A stretch of 64,000 nucleotides of DNA from Protonemura montana (GCA_947568835.1 OX387602.1:4434570-4498569), one strand, 5' to 3'. Shown: positions 14,581 to 24,789, counted from the stretch's first letter. Numbers and translations: made by a program. The notes: generated by a model not told the origin, from the letters alone.

Positions 14581-14957
14581 TGTTGAGTAATGCAGATAGG
14601 ATACGGGGGAAAAGTTTCTTTGCTTGGGAAAAATGGGGGGAAACGCGGCGTCTGGGAAGGTAACGAGAGGAAATATGTTTTTATTAGTTTGATTGGATGA
14701 GAGCCAAGCGGTAACATATTCAACGAATTTTTTGTTTTTACCTTACAACTTGAATGTGACGTTATTTGAGAATCCTTTCACATATTTTATCAAAAATTCT
14801 CTTATTTTTGTTCATAAATAGCACTCTATTACGCTCCAGTTGCGTAACCCAAGTAGAATTTGAAGTTTGTACGATGCAATTTTCGTCACAAATAACACAA
14901 GAACATATTTAGATGAAAAGGTGCTTTACTAGAAAGCGTCGAAACCAATCGATCCCC

Positions 14958-14980
14958 GCTCCCGAGATTCGAACTGGGAC
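14958..14980 (-). repeat. Weak tRNA T-arm-like fossil beside a poly-C tract
   Basis: The reverse complement reads GTCCCAGTTCGAATCTCGGG, similar to a T-arm with an imperfect B box. It abuts a 20-base C run and has no A box, so at most it is an eroded tRNA-derived repeat. Confidence 0.2.
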
Positions 14981-14981
14981 G

Positions 14982-15001
14982 CCCCCCCCCCCCCCCCCCC
15001 C
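14982..15001 (+). repeat. Poly-C homopolymer (C20)
   Basis: Twenty consecutive C residues, the longest homopolymer of C/G in the window. It is prone to sequencing-length error, and the open frame running through it is therefore unreliable. Confidence 0.9.
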
Positions 15002-15738
15002 GCCATTTCCCGCAAACCAACGGTATTATTTATTTATCCAGGCGCGGAGGAAAACGGTTGGCGGCGTCGCGCGTTCCTGTAAAGCGTTTAGCGTTCGCAT
15101 AAATCTCGTTGGTGCGGGGCGTTCCCGCGTACACGGGACTTTATTTGACTTATAAAGGACGTTCAAGCAGTCACCCTAATAGACCTATTATTTAAACATA
15201 GTCTCTCCGTCCTGTATAATTCAGATTCTAACGATTATGGAAAAGCACTTTCTTGAAATTATACAAGGCACCTACATTTATGACGCTAATAAAGCAAATT
15301 TCCAACAAATAGAATGAGCAGGCTGAAGGTACCATCAGACACTCTCTATTGTGGCAATATAATGATTGAGCATCAGCTTGCTGTAAATGGATGGATGATA
15401 ATTCGCTATTGTCTGACGCCATTGGTCATCAAGATGGTCGGCTTTCTAGCAGTTTCTCGGCAACGTATAAGCATCTTGATGGCGACGCTTCCTCGCATAT
15501 TTCAATTAGTTCTCATTTAGAACAATGATCCTTCAGTTTAATAGAAGTATCACCTTATTCTGCAAGTCTGCTTAAGCCTACTTCAAGAAAATGTGGCGTG
15601 ATTTAATTAATTAATATTTAATGAAAATGTTCGTAGTCCTTTCTTCATGCCACCCACATGTACCTGGAATGACGCATAAAAGCGTCACAAAATGACTACA
15701 CGCATTCTGAAAATGTATCTCTCTGTCTTTAGTCCCAG

Positions 15739-16068
15739 ATGAACAACAATAAGACCCACGAAGTCACTACCCTGAAGAGAGGACTCCTTTGGCAGCAAAG
15801 AGACCGTCTCTTCTCCCGATGGAAGCAGCGATACTTCATCCTCACCCGCGACTACCTGCACTGCTTCAAACGCTCGTCCGGCTCCGGCACAGACAAGATG
15901 ATCTCCGAGATGGGACAGTTCATCTTCAAAGTGAAGCTGGTGGAAGTTGAGAAGGTGGAGTGGATCAACCGGAAGAGCTACAGCACCGTGGCGCTGGACG
16001 TCGGTAGAGAAGGGCGAGTGCTGCTTCGGACAGGAGACGGCCTCGAAGATTGGTTTGAGGCGCTCGAG
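15739..16068 (+). CDS. PH-domain protein, coding exon 1 (residues 1-110)
   Basis: This exon encodes nearly all of a pleckstrin-homology domain, a fold that usually binds phosphoinositides or protein partners at membranes. The start is the ATG at 15739, directly after acceptor-like AGs at 15731-15732 and 15737-15738, so a 5' UTR exon probably lies upstream. Seen in the sequence: strand beta-1 as LKRGLLWQQRD, then the typical basic/aromatic SRWKQRYFIL, YLHCFKR in beta-3, and the C-terminal helix with the invariant PH tryptophan in EDWFEALE. The exon is exactly 110 codons and ends in phase 0 at the donor GAG|GTGAGA. Codon use is GC-rich at third positions, unlike the flanking introns. I recognise the domain but not the family name, so no symbol is given. 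Lipid binding is inferred from the fold only. Confidence 0.93.
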
Positions 16069-17013
16069 GTGAGACTTCCGCCCGTCGGTCAGACGCGGGA
16101 TACGAGTTACGTAACCCTGTTTGATTGACGACGGTCACACAGTCATTGTTCTTGTAAAACCCGCGTTTTCGCCCGTGGTATAACTCTTTTTTTATTTGAG
16201 TTCTTTCATGCCGGTTTGCGAAATTATTTTTGTGCCAATTTGCCTTTCTGGTCTCATGCTAAGCGTTGTGTAATATTCTTTTCGGTTTGCAAAAGGGTTG
16301 TATAATTTTTTTTTTTTAGGTTATTACATCGAATATGCCACTATTTTGATACAAAAAGGCCGAGGTAATGATACATTTCTATGTAAGCTTTAAACTTACG
16401 GCACACCATTTTTATTTGAAGACGCAAGTAAAACAATTTAACTTCATTAGCGCCGAAAACTAATGTGAAAATTTGTTAATTTTCCCTCGACGTAATGACG
16501 ATGGTAGGTAATGCCACTTAGTGTAGCGCAGCTTTTCTAAATGGTGTTTGTTCCTCACTATAAAAAGATATCGCGGTCCATAGCAACACTGTGTTCGTCT
16601 GCGATATTTCATATTTCACGAAGCATATCCGCAAATAATGGTGAAATATCGCGCCCGGGAAGGGGGCACAGTCGTCGGCCACGAAAGCGATGGATCATAC
16701 TTAAAGAAGTTATCTGCTTCTTATAAGTGAGCCGCATCTTTCATGTCCCCGTACTACACAGTTCGGTGTTACCAACTTTTAGTGTAACCACGTTATTCTA
16801 ACACTCGCACACTTGCCGAAAACTTTCTTCAAAGAAAGCAAACTTTTTCCCATCTCTATCGGTTCTCTCACGCATAAATTCATATAAATTGACATTTTAA
16901 AATAATCCGAAAGCATGAAATATCATATAACTAATCTATCATTTTCTGTCGCCATAGCGTGGTGCTCGGGTCCCCACCCAGTTGACTGACTCAGCGTGTG
17001 TCGTGTGTTTCAG

Positions 17014-17155
17014 GAGTGCATGTTTGCCAGCAAGGAGCGACGCCGGGCGTTGCGTTTCTCGCACGACGTCGGCTCAGGGCGTCGGGACGCTTCACACAAC
17101 AACAACTCTGTCAACAGTTCCCTGGAAGAGTGGCTGCTCGCGCGCCAGAAGATAG
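17014..17155 (+). CDS. PH-domain protein, coding exon 2 (residues 111-157)
   Basis: The exon follows a pyrimidine-containing acceptor (TGTGTTTCAG) and joins in phase 0 to exon 1, completing the last PH helix as EALE-ECMFASKERRRALR. The rest is a polar linker with an Asn run (HNNNS) and a short conserved-looking helix, SLEEWLLARQKI. It ends in phase 1 at the donor ATAG|GTCAGT. The join across the 945-bp intron restores the usual amphipathic end of a PH domain, which is strong support for the splice. From here the transcript can continue to the exon at 18382 or to the one at 19835, because both begin with the two bases needed to complete the split codon. Confidence 0.9.
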
Positions 17156-18381
17156 GTCAGTAGGTGGTCGGCAAGTGGGTCGGATGCCGCGAGCACAATG
17201 GGGTGTCCACTTCCAATATCCCATCGGGCTATTCATAAGATGCTCCTTGTCTCTTTTTCAGAGCGCCGTCAAGCGCTAGCTTACTATAGAAAAGGGGTGA
17301 TATCAGTTTTGATATAAAGTGCTTTGCAACGTCAGGCTATTTTCAATCTTGTATTCCGCCAGCACGTTTTCACTCCTTGTGATGGAGACAGCATCGTAGT
17401 GGACTGTCCCACACCGTCAGCTGGCAGTTTACAAAAGAATTTCACAAAGATTGCCCGGAAAAACTTGTCAGTCTCTTAAAATAAATAATTGCTTCTCTGA
17501 AGAGCGCATGGGAAGGTTTCAATTTGCAGACCCTCATAGACAAAAAGACCTCGATAGTTCTAGACTAATTGCTTGTTGCAATGACCCAAAACAAGGTAAC
17601 CGCTTGCAAAACGATGGCGTAATGAATGTAACCTCTAATCAGGGATTGCAATTAATTGCCACCTGTACGAGCTTGATTAGCACTTGCCGAGCGAGACACT
17701 TGTTGGCGGATGACACATGTCCCGTCGTGACACGCGATTGCCGGACTCAACAATGGCTTGTGTTGCGATATCAACTATCACCTGCCTCGGCCTTTGTCCA
17801 GTGTCCAGTGTGCTCATGCTAACAGCCGCTCCACTGTGTTTACTTATGCTAATCGACGGTGTGCTGAAGATGTCAGGCCCAAGTACCGACCGCAATGTGG
17901 ACGACCGCATGGAGCATTGTCGTGTCGTCGGATGGCGCAACGATTTAATTGGTTGCGCGACGCGTTCTATCGGCAAGACGCAATGTGAGATCACTGTTGA
18001 GGAATTCGGTGCCTCGAGCTCGCCAGCTCGGAACAAATTTCAATGGCCACTACTTTTTTTTCTATGAAAGTGGTGCTATTTTATATTTCATTCGATTGCA
18101 TGTTATGACTTCATGCTTTCGTTGTGGTTCAGTAAATTTTTAAATGCCATCACACCCTGGCTGAGCTTCATCCTTGCAAAGATATGGTCTAGGCTACTTT
18201 TCATTTTCTATGATCCTTGGAACTTTATCATTCTCAGTTACACCATAGAAATAGAAAGCATCCAAATCTATAGTTACACCAACACTATGTCTATTTCACG
18301 AGCTTTGAGTCCCCAATAAGTAGAGAGACGTGAGATCGGATTGTTTACACCCCTTGAGCTAATCAAGAACTTCGTTTACAG

Positions 18382-18740
18382 CGGGATTCCAGCATCAGCA
18401 GCAGCTGATCTCAGACTCGGTACCGGACCTTCAGCGACGTCCGCGAGCGACACCGCGCGTCCTCCCCCGCGAGCGCAACAGTCTGCTCGACGACGACGAC
18501 GACGCCGACGACGACGACAAGTGGCTACGACGCCGGACGCCCAGCCACGAGCAGCGGCTGCGACTTTCATGTACGCACCCTCGACAGGATCAGGACCCCT
18601 GGCAGGATAATCAGGATGGCGACGAACTAGAGTTCAAGCTGGCTCCAGTTATTATAACTGCGCACTGGAATATCGTTCTGCAATTGTCAGATGCCTCGGA
18701 AAGCGGCGAAATAATGTATGAGCAAACGACTGAGCTGTGA
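18382..18740 (+). CDS. PH-domain protein, alternative last exon (or cassette exon 18382-18570)
   Basis: After the acceptor TTTACAG at 18375-18381 an open frame in the correct phase runs 118 codons to TGA at 18738-18740. It would give a 276-residue isoform. Visible elements are a Gln-rich start (QHQQQL), an SDSVPDL motif at residues 168-174, an Arg/Pro-rich stretch, an acidic run of nine Asp around one Ala (residues 194-203), then KWLRRR. The run is encoded by a GAC repeat. A polyA signal lies 725 bp downstream at 19465, which fits a terminal exon. A second reading is possible: a weak donor T|GTACGC at 18571 would end the exon in phase 1, making it a symmetric 189-nt cassette (63 residues) that splices in frame to 19835. 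Which form is used cannot be decided from sequence. Confidence 0.65.
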
Positions 18741-19490
18741 ACGGCGAGGTTCACGCTTTAGAATTCATTGTCACTGTATTGCTGCAGCTAGTATTGTTTG
18801 AATTATTAACAAGAACTATCCTGTGGCTGGATTGTTCTGTGAAATAATTATGTTCTCATTTTCATCTCGATCTGTACTCGTTGCATTATCTAAAAATGTC
18901 TGAATTTGTGATGTGAATGTCACTATTTTCGGAATATTTCTTGTATCAATATTAGCCTCGAGGTGAGATGAGTTGAAAGAAAGAGAGAGATAGATAAAGA
19001 CGTGAGGAGGAGCGCGATAGAGACAGAGTAATCATGTCGTGTTTTCATTGAGACTGAGCCAATGTTTGTCGTTATGCCATCCTTGTTATTCTTGCCTTCA
19101 CCACATCACTTTATTTACTTGAGAGATCACCTGTATGTACACAAGACTTGATTTGACACTTTCTCTGTAAATCACACTTAAAATGAGCTTAAAGTCAATG
19201 GAGACATTAATAGACTCTCTTTTTACATCAAGATATTACGATGATATTAACCGATCATTTTAGTGCCTATTCTAAGTAATCTACGCAGTTAATTATGCCC
19301 ACCTAGACGTAACGATCTGAATTCCTATCTATTTAATTTTACACTTAAAATTACCTTGTTTGATAGATGCTAGAATTTGGTATTGATAGATTTTACGATT
19401 AAGAGTGCAAATTAGTAATATTGTTGTAGACAGGTCAGTGTACACCCACCATTAAGGATTTTATAATAAAGTTTTTTCATCCTTTGCACT
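18741..19490 (+). other. 3' UTR of the short PH-domain isoform
   Basis: AT-rich non-coding stretch after the TGA of the alternative last exon, including a purine-rich GAAAGAAAGAGAGAGA patch near 18980. It ends around the polyA signal at 19465-19470. The boundaries assume the exon at 18382 is used as a terminal exon. Confidence 0.5.
19465..19470 (+). terminator. AATAAA polyadenylation signal (proximal)
   Basis: Canonical AATAAA followed within 5-10 bases by a T-rich run (GTTTTTTCATCC), the usual downstream element. It is 725 bp past the TGA at 18740 and 365 bp before the next coding exon, so it would generate the short isoform. Confidence 0.55.
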
Positions 19491-19666
19491 CACCCATTTT
19501 TTGTGCCGCACTCCTGAATTTTAGTTTGGCATTAAAATTTAGGACACCGGCATATAGGAAAAACGTAATGCAGAGTAAGTAAACACACCAAACTCATCTT
19601 TCACCAAACACATTCATTCGATTGAAATCGTCTTTTAATTACAAATGCTTGCATTGGGCAAAGTTA

Positions 19667-19765
19667 TTTTATTGTTAGAAACACTAATATTTTACACTGT
19701 TATTTGTTTGTTATGAAATAACGGCACCAAATTTTGAGAGATTATTAGTGTTCCTAATAATAAAA
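19667..19765. repeat. Foldback (MITE-like) element, copy 1
   Basis: A 99-bp segment with terminal inverted repeats: TTTTATTGTTAGAAACACTA on the left pairs with TAGTGTTCCTAATAATAAAA on the right with few mismatches. The right end closely matches the right end of copy 2 (both contain TTTTGAGA, then AGTGTT, then TAATAATAAAATAC). It ends 69 bp before the acceptor of the exon at 19835. The middle is diverged from copy 2. Confidence 0.6.
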
Positions 19766-19834
19766 TACATTCACTTTCCTTCGATATAATTCTCGACATC
19801 CTGACACTGATTGCGTCTGTTTTCTTCCTGACAG

Positions 19835-19954
19835 TGCTCACCGATATCGACCTCAACTGTGATCTGGACACCCCTCCTCCCTCGGTACCCTCCTCGTACC
19901 GAGGACGCCCTCAGAGCTACCGACTCAACAGCGACGTCTTCTTCATGTCTCCAG
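19835..19954 (+). CDS. PH-domain protein, coding exon 3 (residues 158-198)
   Basis: The exon follows a pyrimidine-rich acceptor (TTTTCTTCCTGACAG) and ends at CCAG|GTGAAT. It is 120 nt long, phase 1 at both ends, so it could be skipped without breaking the frame. It encodes LTDIDLNCDLDTPPPSVPSS followed by a Tyr- and Arg-containing segment and FFMSPG-like end. The acidic LTDIDLNCD patch and Pro/Ser-rich sequence suggest a disordered regulatory tail with possible phosphorylation or SH3-type sites; that is inference. It lies downstream of the polyA signal at 19465, so transcripts that include it must read through or skip the short 3' end. Confidence 0.85.
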
Positions 19955-20360
19955 GTGAATGCCGTCTCCCTGCAGATCTAGCGTCCCCAAATCCCAGCAG
20001 CGTACCAGAAAGAAGGTCCCATTAGAAGACAGAGCTGTTTAGGAGACTGCTCAGAGTTTTTATCGATTGGAAACTATATGTTTGTTGGGAAATCCCTCGC
20101 TTACACTTAGATCTGCTAGGATTGTCAGAGGTGTGCATTTAAAATTGATTTCAACTTCAGCTCCAGTTTGACCCATGTTGACAGTAGATGTCGATTTCAA
20201 TTTCTGCTTTCTACAGACAAGCGCATTTCCAATTTCCCTCCCAACCCCACATTCTGGGGACACCAATTTTGTTTCACCGCCAAAAATGTGTAAAGACAGA
20301 AAGCGTATTGCAGATCTCGCTGTTCTAAAAACTTTACGACACAAGAAATATAGTTTTCTT

Positions 20361-20465
20361 TTTTATTATTAACAACACTATAAGCGTCCCAAAAATCGAT
20401 GCCCGTTTGATGTCCGCGTTTGGGCATCTATTTTTGAGACGGTTGTAGTGTTGTTAATAATAAAA
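20361..20465. repeat. Foldback element copy 2, near-perfect 105-nt hairpin
   Basis: TTTTATTATTAACAACACTA at 20361-20380 is the exact reverse complement of 20446-20465. The next 25 bases on each side also pair with about 19 matches, leaving a 15-base loop at 20406-20420. It lies inside the intron between exons at 19835 and 21391, so it would be transcribed with the gene. It is either a short non-autonomous DNA element (MITE) or, as RNA, a precursor-microRNA-like or hairpin-siRNA substrate. Copy 1 about 600 bp upstream favours a mobile origin. Confidence 0.7.
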
Positions 20466-21390
20466 TACCCCGCGCATTGCAAGCGTTTGCAATTTAAATA
20501 AGATTTCATCCTAATAGATTTCTTGGCTGTTTTGATATTTGATAGCTGGACTACAACGTTATATTGCCTTGACATGTGTGCGGTTTACACGGCTAAAACT
20601 GGGGACAATCTTGAATACAACAGCCTTTGTCCTGTAGTTGTAAAGTGGCTTCCGGGTTAAAGTTTTGGTTGACAAAGGCGTTGGGTTCAAGCTAATTAGT
20701 TTTGTGAAGTCAGAGAAAAAAAAGGTCTAATTAAAAGAACGCCAGAGAAAAATTGCAGCGAGAATGTAATTGGATTCAGATCATTACAGAAAAGGAATAG
20801 CCATAAACGGAAGTTTATAATAAATACTCGAGCCTTCCGCTGTTTTGTGAAGTGGATTTTCGCTTTGCTCTCCAGCACGAGAACACGAGACGAGTTTTTT
20901 CGGTCGTTTTCCCGTTTTCTAGAGAATTAATCAACAGGGAAACCATGCGACAGAGATGTAGAGTTTCCACGGGTGCCTGGCGTGACTAACATAACTGCCG
21001 GGTACAGTGCTTACTTTTTTAAAAAAAGTTAACAAATGTTACTTTAAATTTGTTGAGAATATGTACAGAATGCAATGAGATTGCATCGGGATTGCAAAAC
21101 AAATGCGAGCTATGTAAAGTTTACGGCCGTGGGACATTTTCAATTCTGGCAATGCATGGTTTTACACTGTGCCAAGAAGTTTCATGCTGGTTGTCGGGTC
21201 ATATTCGAGTCAATTTTGGCGCAAACAGAGGAGATTATAGATCGTATGTGTTGTTGGTATTTGATTAACTTAGATATGAAATAATATACACGATGTTGTA
21301 GCTGCCCCTACCGTCGAGGCTTTCTATCGTCGACACCAACTTTCCGATTCCCTTAGTGTCTAACGAAGTCCTTTGTTTCGGTTTCCTAAG

Positions 21391-21597
21391 CGTCCATGCG
21401 GGAAGGTGGTGACAGAAGCAGGTACGCCGGAAGCACAGCTACCCCGTCCTTCTGCAGCTCGCGATCTGTGCTGACGCCGGTCGGCTCCTTCCGAAGCACC
21501 CACATGTTCAACGCCCAGAAGAACTCCGTCGATAGGCACTCACTCCTCAACGATACCGTCAATTCGCTACAACAAATCGACAGGCTGCGATACAGAG
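21391..21597 (+). CDS. PH-domain protein, coding exon 4 (residues 198-267)
   Basis: I placed the start at 21391 because the acceptor TTTCGGTTTCCTAAG leaves two bases before the frame, matching phase 1 of the exon ending at 19954; the nearer AGs at 21415 and 21421 give the wrong phase. The donor is AGAG|GTGAGC. The product is Ser/Thr/Arg-rich (SRYAGSTATPSF, SSRSVLTPVGSFRSTH) and then has a helix-forming segment, HSLLNDTVNSLQQIDRLRYR. Length is 207 nt and the exit phase is 1. The tail is likely disordered apart from the short helix. No known domain is recognised. Confidence 0.85.
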
Positions 21598-22244
21598 GTG
21601 AGCACTAGATAGTCATTGGAGGAACTTGGGGAGATGTTGAAGTTGAAACAATATGTTATTCACTTGGTTTTATATGCAGTTCTTTGACAGGGTTTATGAT
21701 TGCTATGCTCTTTGAGACGAGTCCACCAGTTTTCCTATCGTACCTTCTAGGCTAAGTTACGTTATTCAGCTTTCTCGTAGTGACCTGTCATTCATACAAA
21801 CATCTGAGTGTGGATCAGTGAATTTATGATGACATTACTTTGCCTTCTGAAACAGATAGGTGTCATGGGGGTGTAATAGTCATTTTTGTCCACGCCACCC
21901 ATGTCAACTTATATTTTCTTGTCACTTTTATTCTTTTTTCACCTTTCTACTTAACTTTTAAATTGGAAGGTTCATGGAAAATTACAACAGAGCTTTTGCT
22001 ACTTTAAGCACTTTTGTTATTAATACGCCTAGATTAGATGAACGTTGCTGGCATGTAATTAAGACGTTAAGCTGAGTACAAATTAACGATCACAAACAAC
22101 GACGCATTGTGTCATTTCAATCTCATTAAGAAAATTGAACGTAGAGATCATTTTTAATGTCAGAATCAGCTGTTGTAATTAGGATAAGCTATTAAGGGTA
22201 TGTTTTGATGCGATGCTGACGGTTGACCTCCTTCTCCTTGACAG

Positions 22245-22393
22245 ATCGGTCTCAGAGCGACGTGCACGCCAAACCAGAGCGTCGGAATTGGACGCCGAGG
22301 GCCGGCGTCGTCAGCAACGGCGTCAGCGGGGACCCCATGCACAGGCGGGGCAACAACGTCAACGGTTACATGGTCCAAGCCACTCAAGTCTAG
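22245..22393 (+). CDS. PH-domain protein, terminal coding exon 5 (residues 267-315, stop)
   Basis: The acceptor CCTTCTCCTTGACAG is strong and leaves two bases that complete the split codon as Asp. The frame then encodes RSQSDVHAKPERRNW, a Gly/Asn/Arg-rich segment, and NGYMVQATQV before TAG at 22391-22393. The final residues T-Q-V give a C-terminal hydrophobic residue with Thr at -2, the form of a class I PDZ-binding motif (S/T-x-hydrophobic); that is a pattern match, not proof. Total coding length without the optional 18382 exon is 945 nt, 315 residues. With the 189-nt cassette it would be 378. Confidence 0.88.
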
Positions 22394-22734
22394 CGACCGC
22401 CGAGCGAATCGGTCAACGTCAACGCTAACGTCGTCCTGACTCTCATTCATCAGCCATTTTGCAACTCAAACATCGAACTTCGAGCAATTTTTAAACAATG
22501 TCTTCTCGGATAACACTTGTATTGCTTGCTATCAAGCAGTCAAATCTGGTCCAATTTCTATTTCATCTTGTGTTTTATTTTTCATTCATATTCAATTGTA
22601 GTTTAATTACTAGAATAACCAACTTCACATTATTTGGGGTATGAATCTTATCACAAACACATTCTTGTCAGTTAACACTTTTAGCTGAGAACAATTCTGG
22701 GGTGAATTTTGACGTCAATTAACCGACCTTTATA

Positions 22735-22740
22735 AATAAA
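22735..22740 (+). terminator. AATAAA polyadenylation signal (distal)
   Basis: Canonical AATAAA 342 bp after the TAG at 22393, the first such signal past the terminal exon. The intervening 22394-22734 is AT-rich with no coding appearance and is the likely 3' UTR of the long isoform. Confidence 0.6.
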
Positions 22741-23783
22741 GTGTCCCCCATATTTATCAAATTACGACATAACATTGCTTTAGTCAAAAATTGCCAGGAA
22801 TTGTCATAAATATTCGCCTGGTTTACGTAATTAGAATCTAGAGCGGTTATCCAGCACATTCGATCACATTCCATGTTCCTGCCCCTGCATTTCAAATGGC
22901 ATTATCACGAGGAGCAATTGATTAGTGAATTATTTTCTGACATCGCAATGTCCTCGCAAGCGTTGAGGGCGACCGTTTTACTATTTGTTTATAGTTATTG
23001 TTGTAAGCTTTTAGTCCATGTGCATATCGTTAAAACCTCCTTAATGTTATTAAATTAAATGATTTCGACATGTGTTTGTTATATATACCTCATATATTCC
23101 TGTACGATGGGTTGCCGTTGATCGGAGCGTTCCCCGTATTGAATAATTGACCGGTCATGTGAAATGATTTACGAAATTACATCTGCGTCGAAATAAATTA
23201 CATACGCAGCTCTTCACAACGTGAAATGGCTTGAAATATGCTGACAGCGATCCCGTTGGGTTCCTGGAATCGGGTCTAGGGAATAATGTGGCTTTATTAG
23301 AAGCTGATTGCTTAAAATTGTATTCCCGTAATATAGAGACATGGTGGAAACATGAGCTGCGTGTTTGTCCCTAAACTCTTCACAAATGGGAGGATAATTA
23401 ACGATTCCACCGCATTGCCAAATCACGCGCAGCTAGTTGCGTCTAGTCACTAATCATCATTCCATCTCGATAATTCAATCAAAAGCACAGTCAGAGTTAA
23501 AGTGAAATGTAATTGCACGGCACGATTCAAACGTAATTGCCCTCTCGTCAGCAAACCAATGATCCGCATTCACAAACAAACCATGCCAGTAAGCCCAATT
23601 TGCTTAAAAACACCAAGAATTTCGACCAATTTATCATCCACATCAGACAATAATCAAAACCGCATTCATCCGTAGTCATCTCCCACCGAGAGCGATCTTC
23701 TCTCACAGCAAGATTTTCATCCTCAGCGCTACCATGATGAGACAATTATTATTCGGCGGCACACTGGACGCATGCGAACCAAG

Positions 23784-23813
23784 TGACGTCGCTGCAGGCG
23801 TCGCCATGGCAAC
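23784..23813. promoter_or_regulatory. X-box (RFX site) with adjacent CRE-like site
   Basis: Bases 23800-23813 read GTCGCCATGGCAAC, which fits both the general RFX consensus GTNRCC-N0-3-RGYAAC and the nematode DAF-19 X-box GTHNYYATRRNAAC at every position, including the AT spacer. TGACGTC, a CRE-like half-palindrome, lies at 23784-23790. The surrounding 23760-23960 is GC-rich. X-boxes within about 250 bp of a start codon are characteristic of genes for cilia and intraflagellar transport. The ATG at 24001 is 187 bp downstream. The site is palindromic and could equally serve a - strand gene, but I see no convincing one. Confidence 0.55.
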
Positions 23814-24000
23814 AGGCGCCGCGACGCCTCGGTGTTCTGTACATCGGTCGGCGGATGCAGAATGCCAGTAGCAAGGCTCCGAGATCGACGCTCGGTGCGG
23901 GTTCTGTGCTACTGCTAGCTAGGCGTTTCAATTTCTCTGTCCGGTCGTTCGGCCGCAGCTTGCTTTTGTCACTTTTGTCATTATGAGACAATGATATATA

Positions 24001-24065
24001 ATGGACGGCTATACGGACGGCGGTAGTCGACTCTACGACGAGATTGACGCGATGGATTTCAGCAG
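24001..24065 (+). CDS. Candidate first coding exon downstream of X-box
   Basis: ATG at 24001 has an in-frame stop just upstream (TGA at 23992), so translation cannot start earlier. It encodes MDGYTDGGSRLYDEIDAMDF then S, acidic and Tyr-containing, and ends in phase 2 at the donor TTCAGCAG|GTAATG. Two short upstream ATGs (near 23983 and 23991) form tiny uORFs. Support is the codon quality, the donor, the upstream X-box and a phase-matched next exon. I do not recognise the protein. If real, X-box control suggests a role in sensory or motile cilia; that is inference. Confidence 0.4.
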
Positions 24066-24287
24066 GTAATGCGTGAGCGATGCGTCGTCGATGTCTCGAT
24101 GTTTGACGGAATTGATGTTTGCCTGTCATGCCTGTCAGTCTGTTTGTCGGTCTGTTTGATGTGAATTGAGATGGACTTGACCTACTATCGTATTGGGACT
24201 TACCAAGCCGTTTGAATTCAACTTGACTCCTTGAGAAAGTTTGATTTTATTGATGGGTAGTTTTTTCTGTCGGGGCATTCATCTCAG

Positions 24288-24326
24288 TAATGGTCTCGAA
24301 TGGATATTGGAAGGGAGCAAACAGAA
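24288..24326 (+). CDS. Candidate 39-nt second exon
   Basis: Flanked by a good acceptor (TTTTTTCTGTCGGGGCATTCATCTCAG) and a consensus donor (CAGAA|GTAAGT). It starts with the one base needed to complete the phase-2 codon of the exon ending at 24065 (AG+T, Ser) and reads NGLEWILEGSKQ, leaving phase 2. The exact fit of both sites and phase is the main support; microexons of this size are also easy to find by chance. Confidence 0.38.
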
Positions 24327-24789
24327 GTAAGTTAAGGAGGGTTACAAAATTGTTTAACTTTAGAGAGAGATTTTCTTCGAATGCCAAATAGTGGACGCTC
24401 ACCTAGGATCCTGAACTTTTCCCAACTCCTAATAATTTTCTCACTTTTCTTCTAAATATATAAATCTATTTGTGAATCATGACAAGTATATCTTTGTTGT
24501 AAGTATAAGTACTTAAATTTCTCGGTCCGGTCCATTTTCCTTGCTCTTCAACCAAGAATCTCGAATCCTCTTAAACTACCCGACAACAAGATTTAAAACA
24601 AGGCTAGGACCAGTAGTGAGTAATGCTTTGAAAGTAGTGAGGAAGCCTTTGAAAATAAATACTCTTCAAATTAATGCGATTAAAACTTGTACTTGAAACT
24701 GTCAGCGATCGATTCGTGGACTTGCGTGCAGACTTGTAGATTCATTGTACCTACACAGCAAGAATAAATTGTGATCAATCGGCCGCTAG

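Noticed and set aside
14913-15155. ORF with a proline run at the C20 tract
   Set aside because: The run is a homopolymer artefact; its length is unreliable and the flanking residues are not protein-like.
23749-24129. 126-codon minus-strand frame across the X-box
   Set aside because: It runs through the promoter-like GC-rich patch and the candidate exon 1 in antisense; the + strand reading has better start, donor and phase support.
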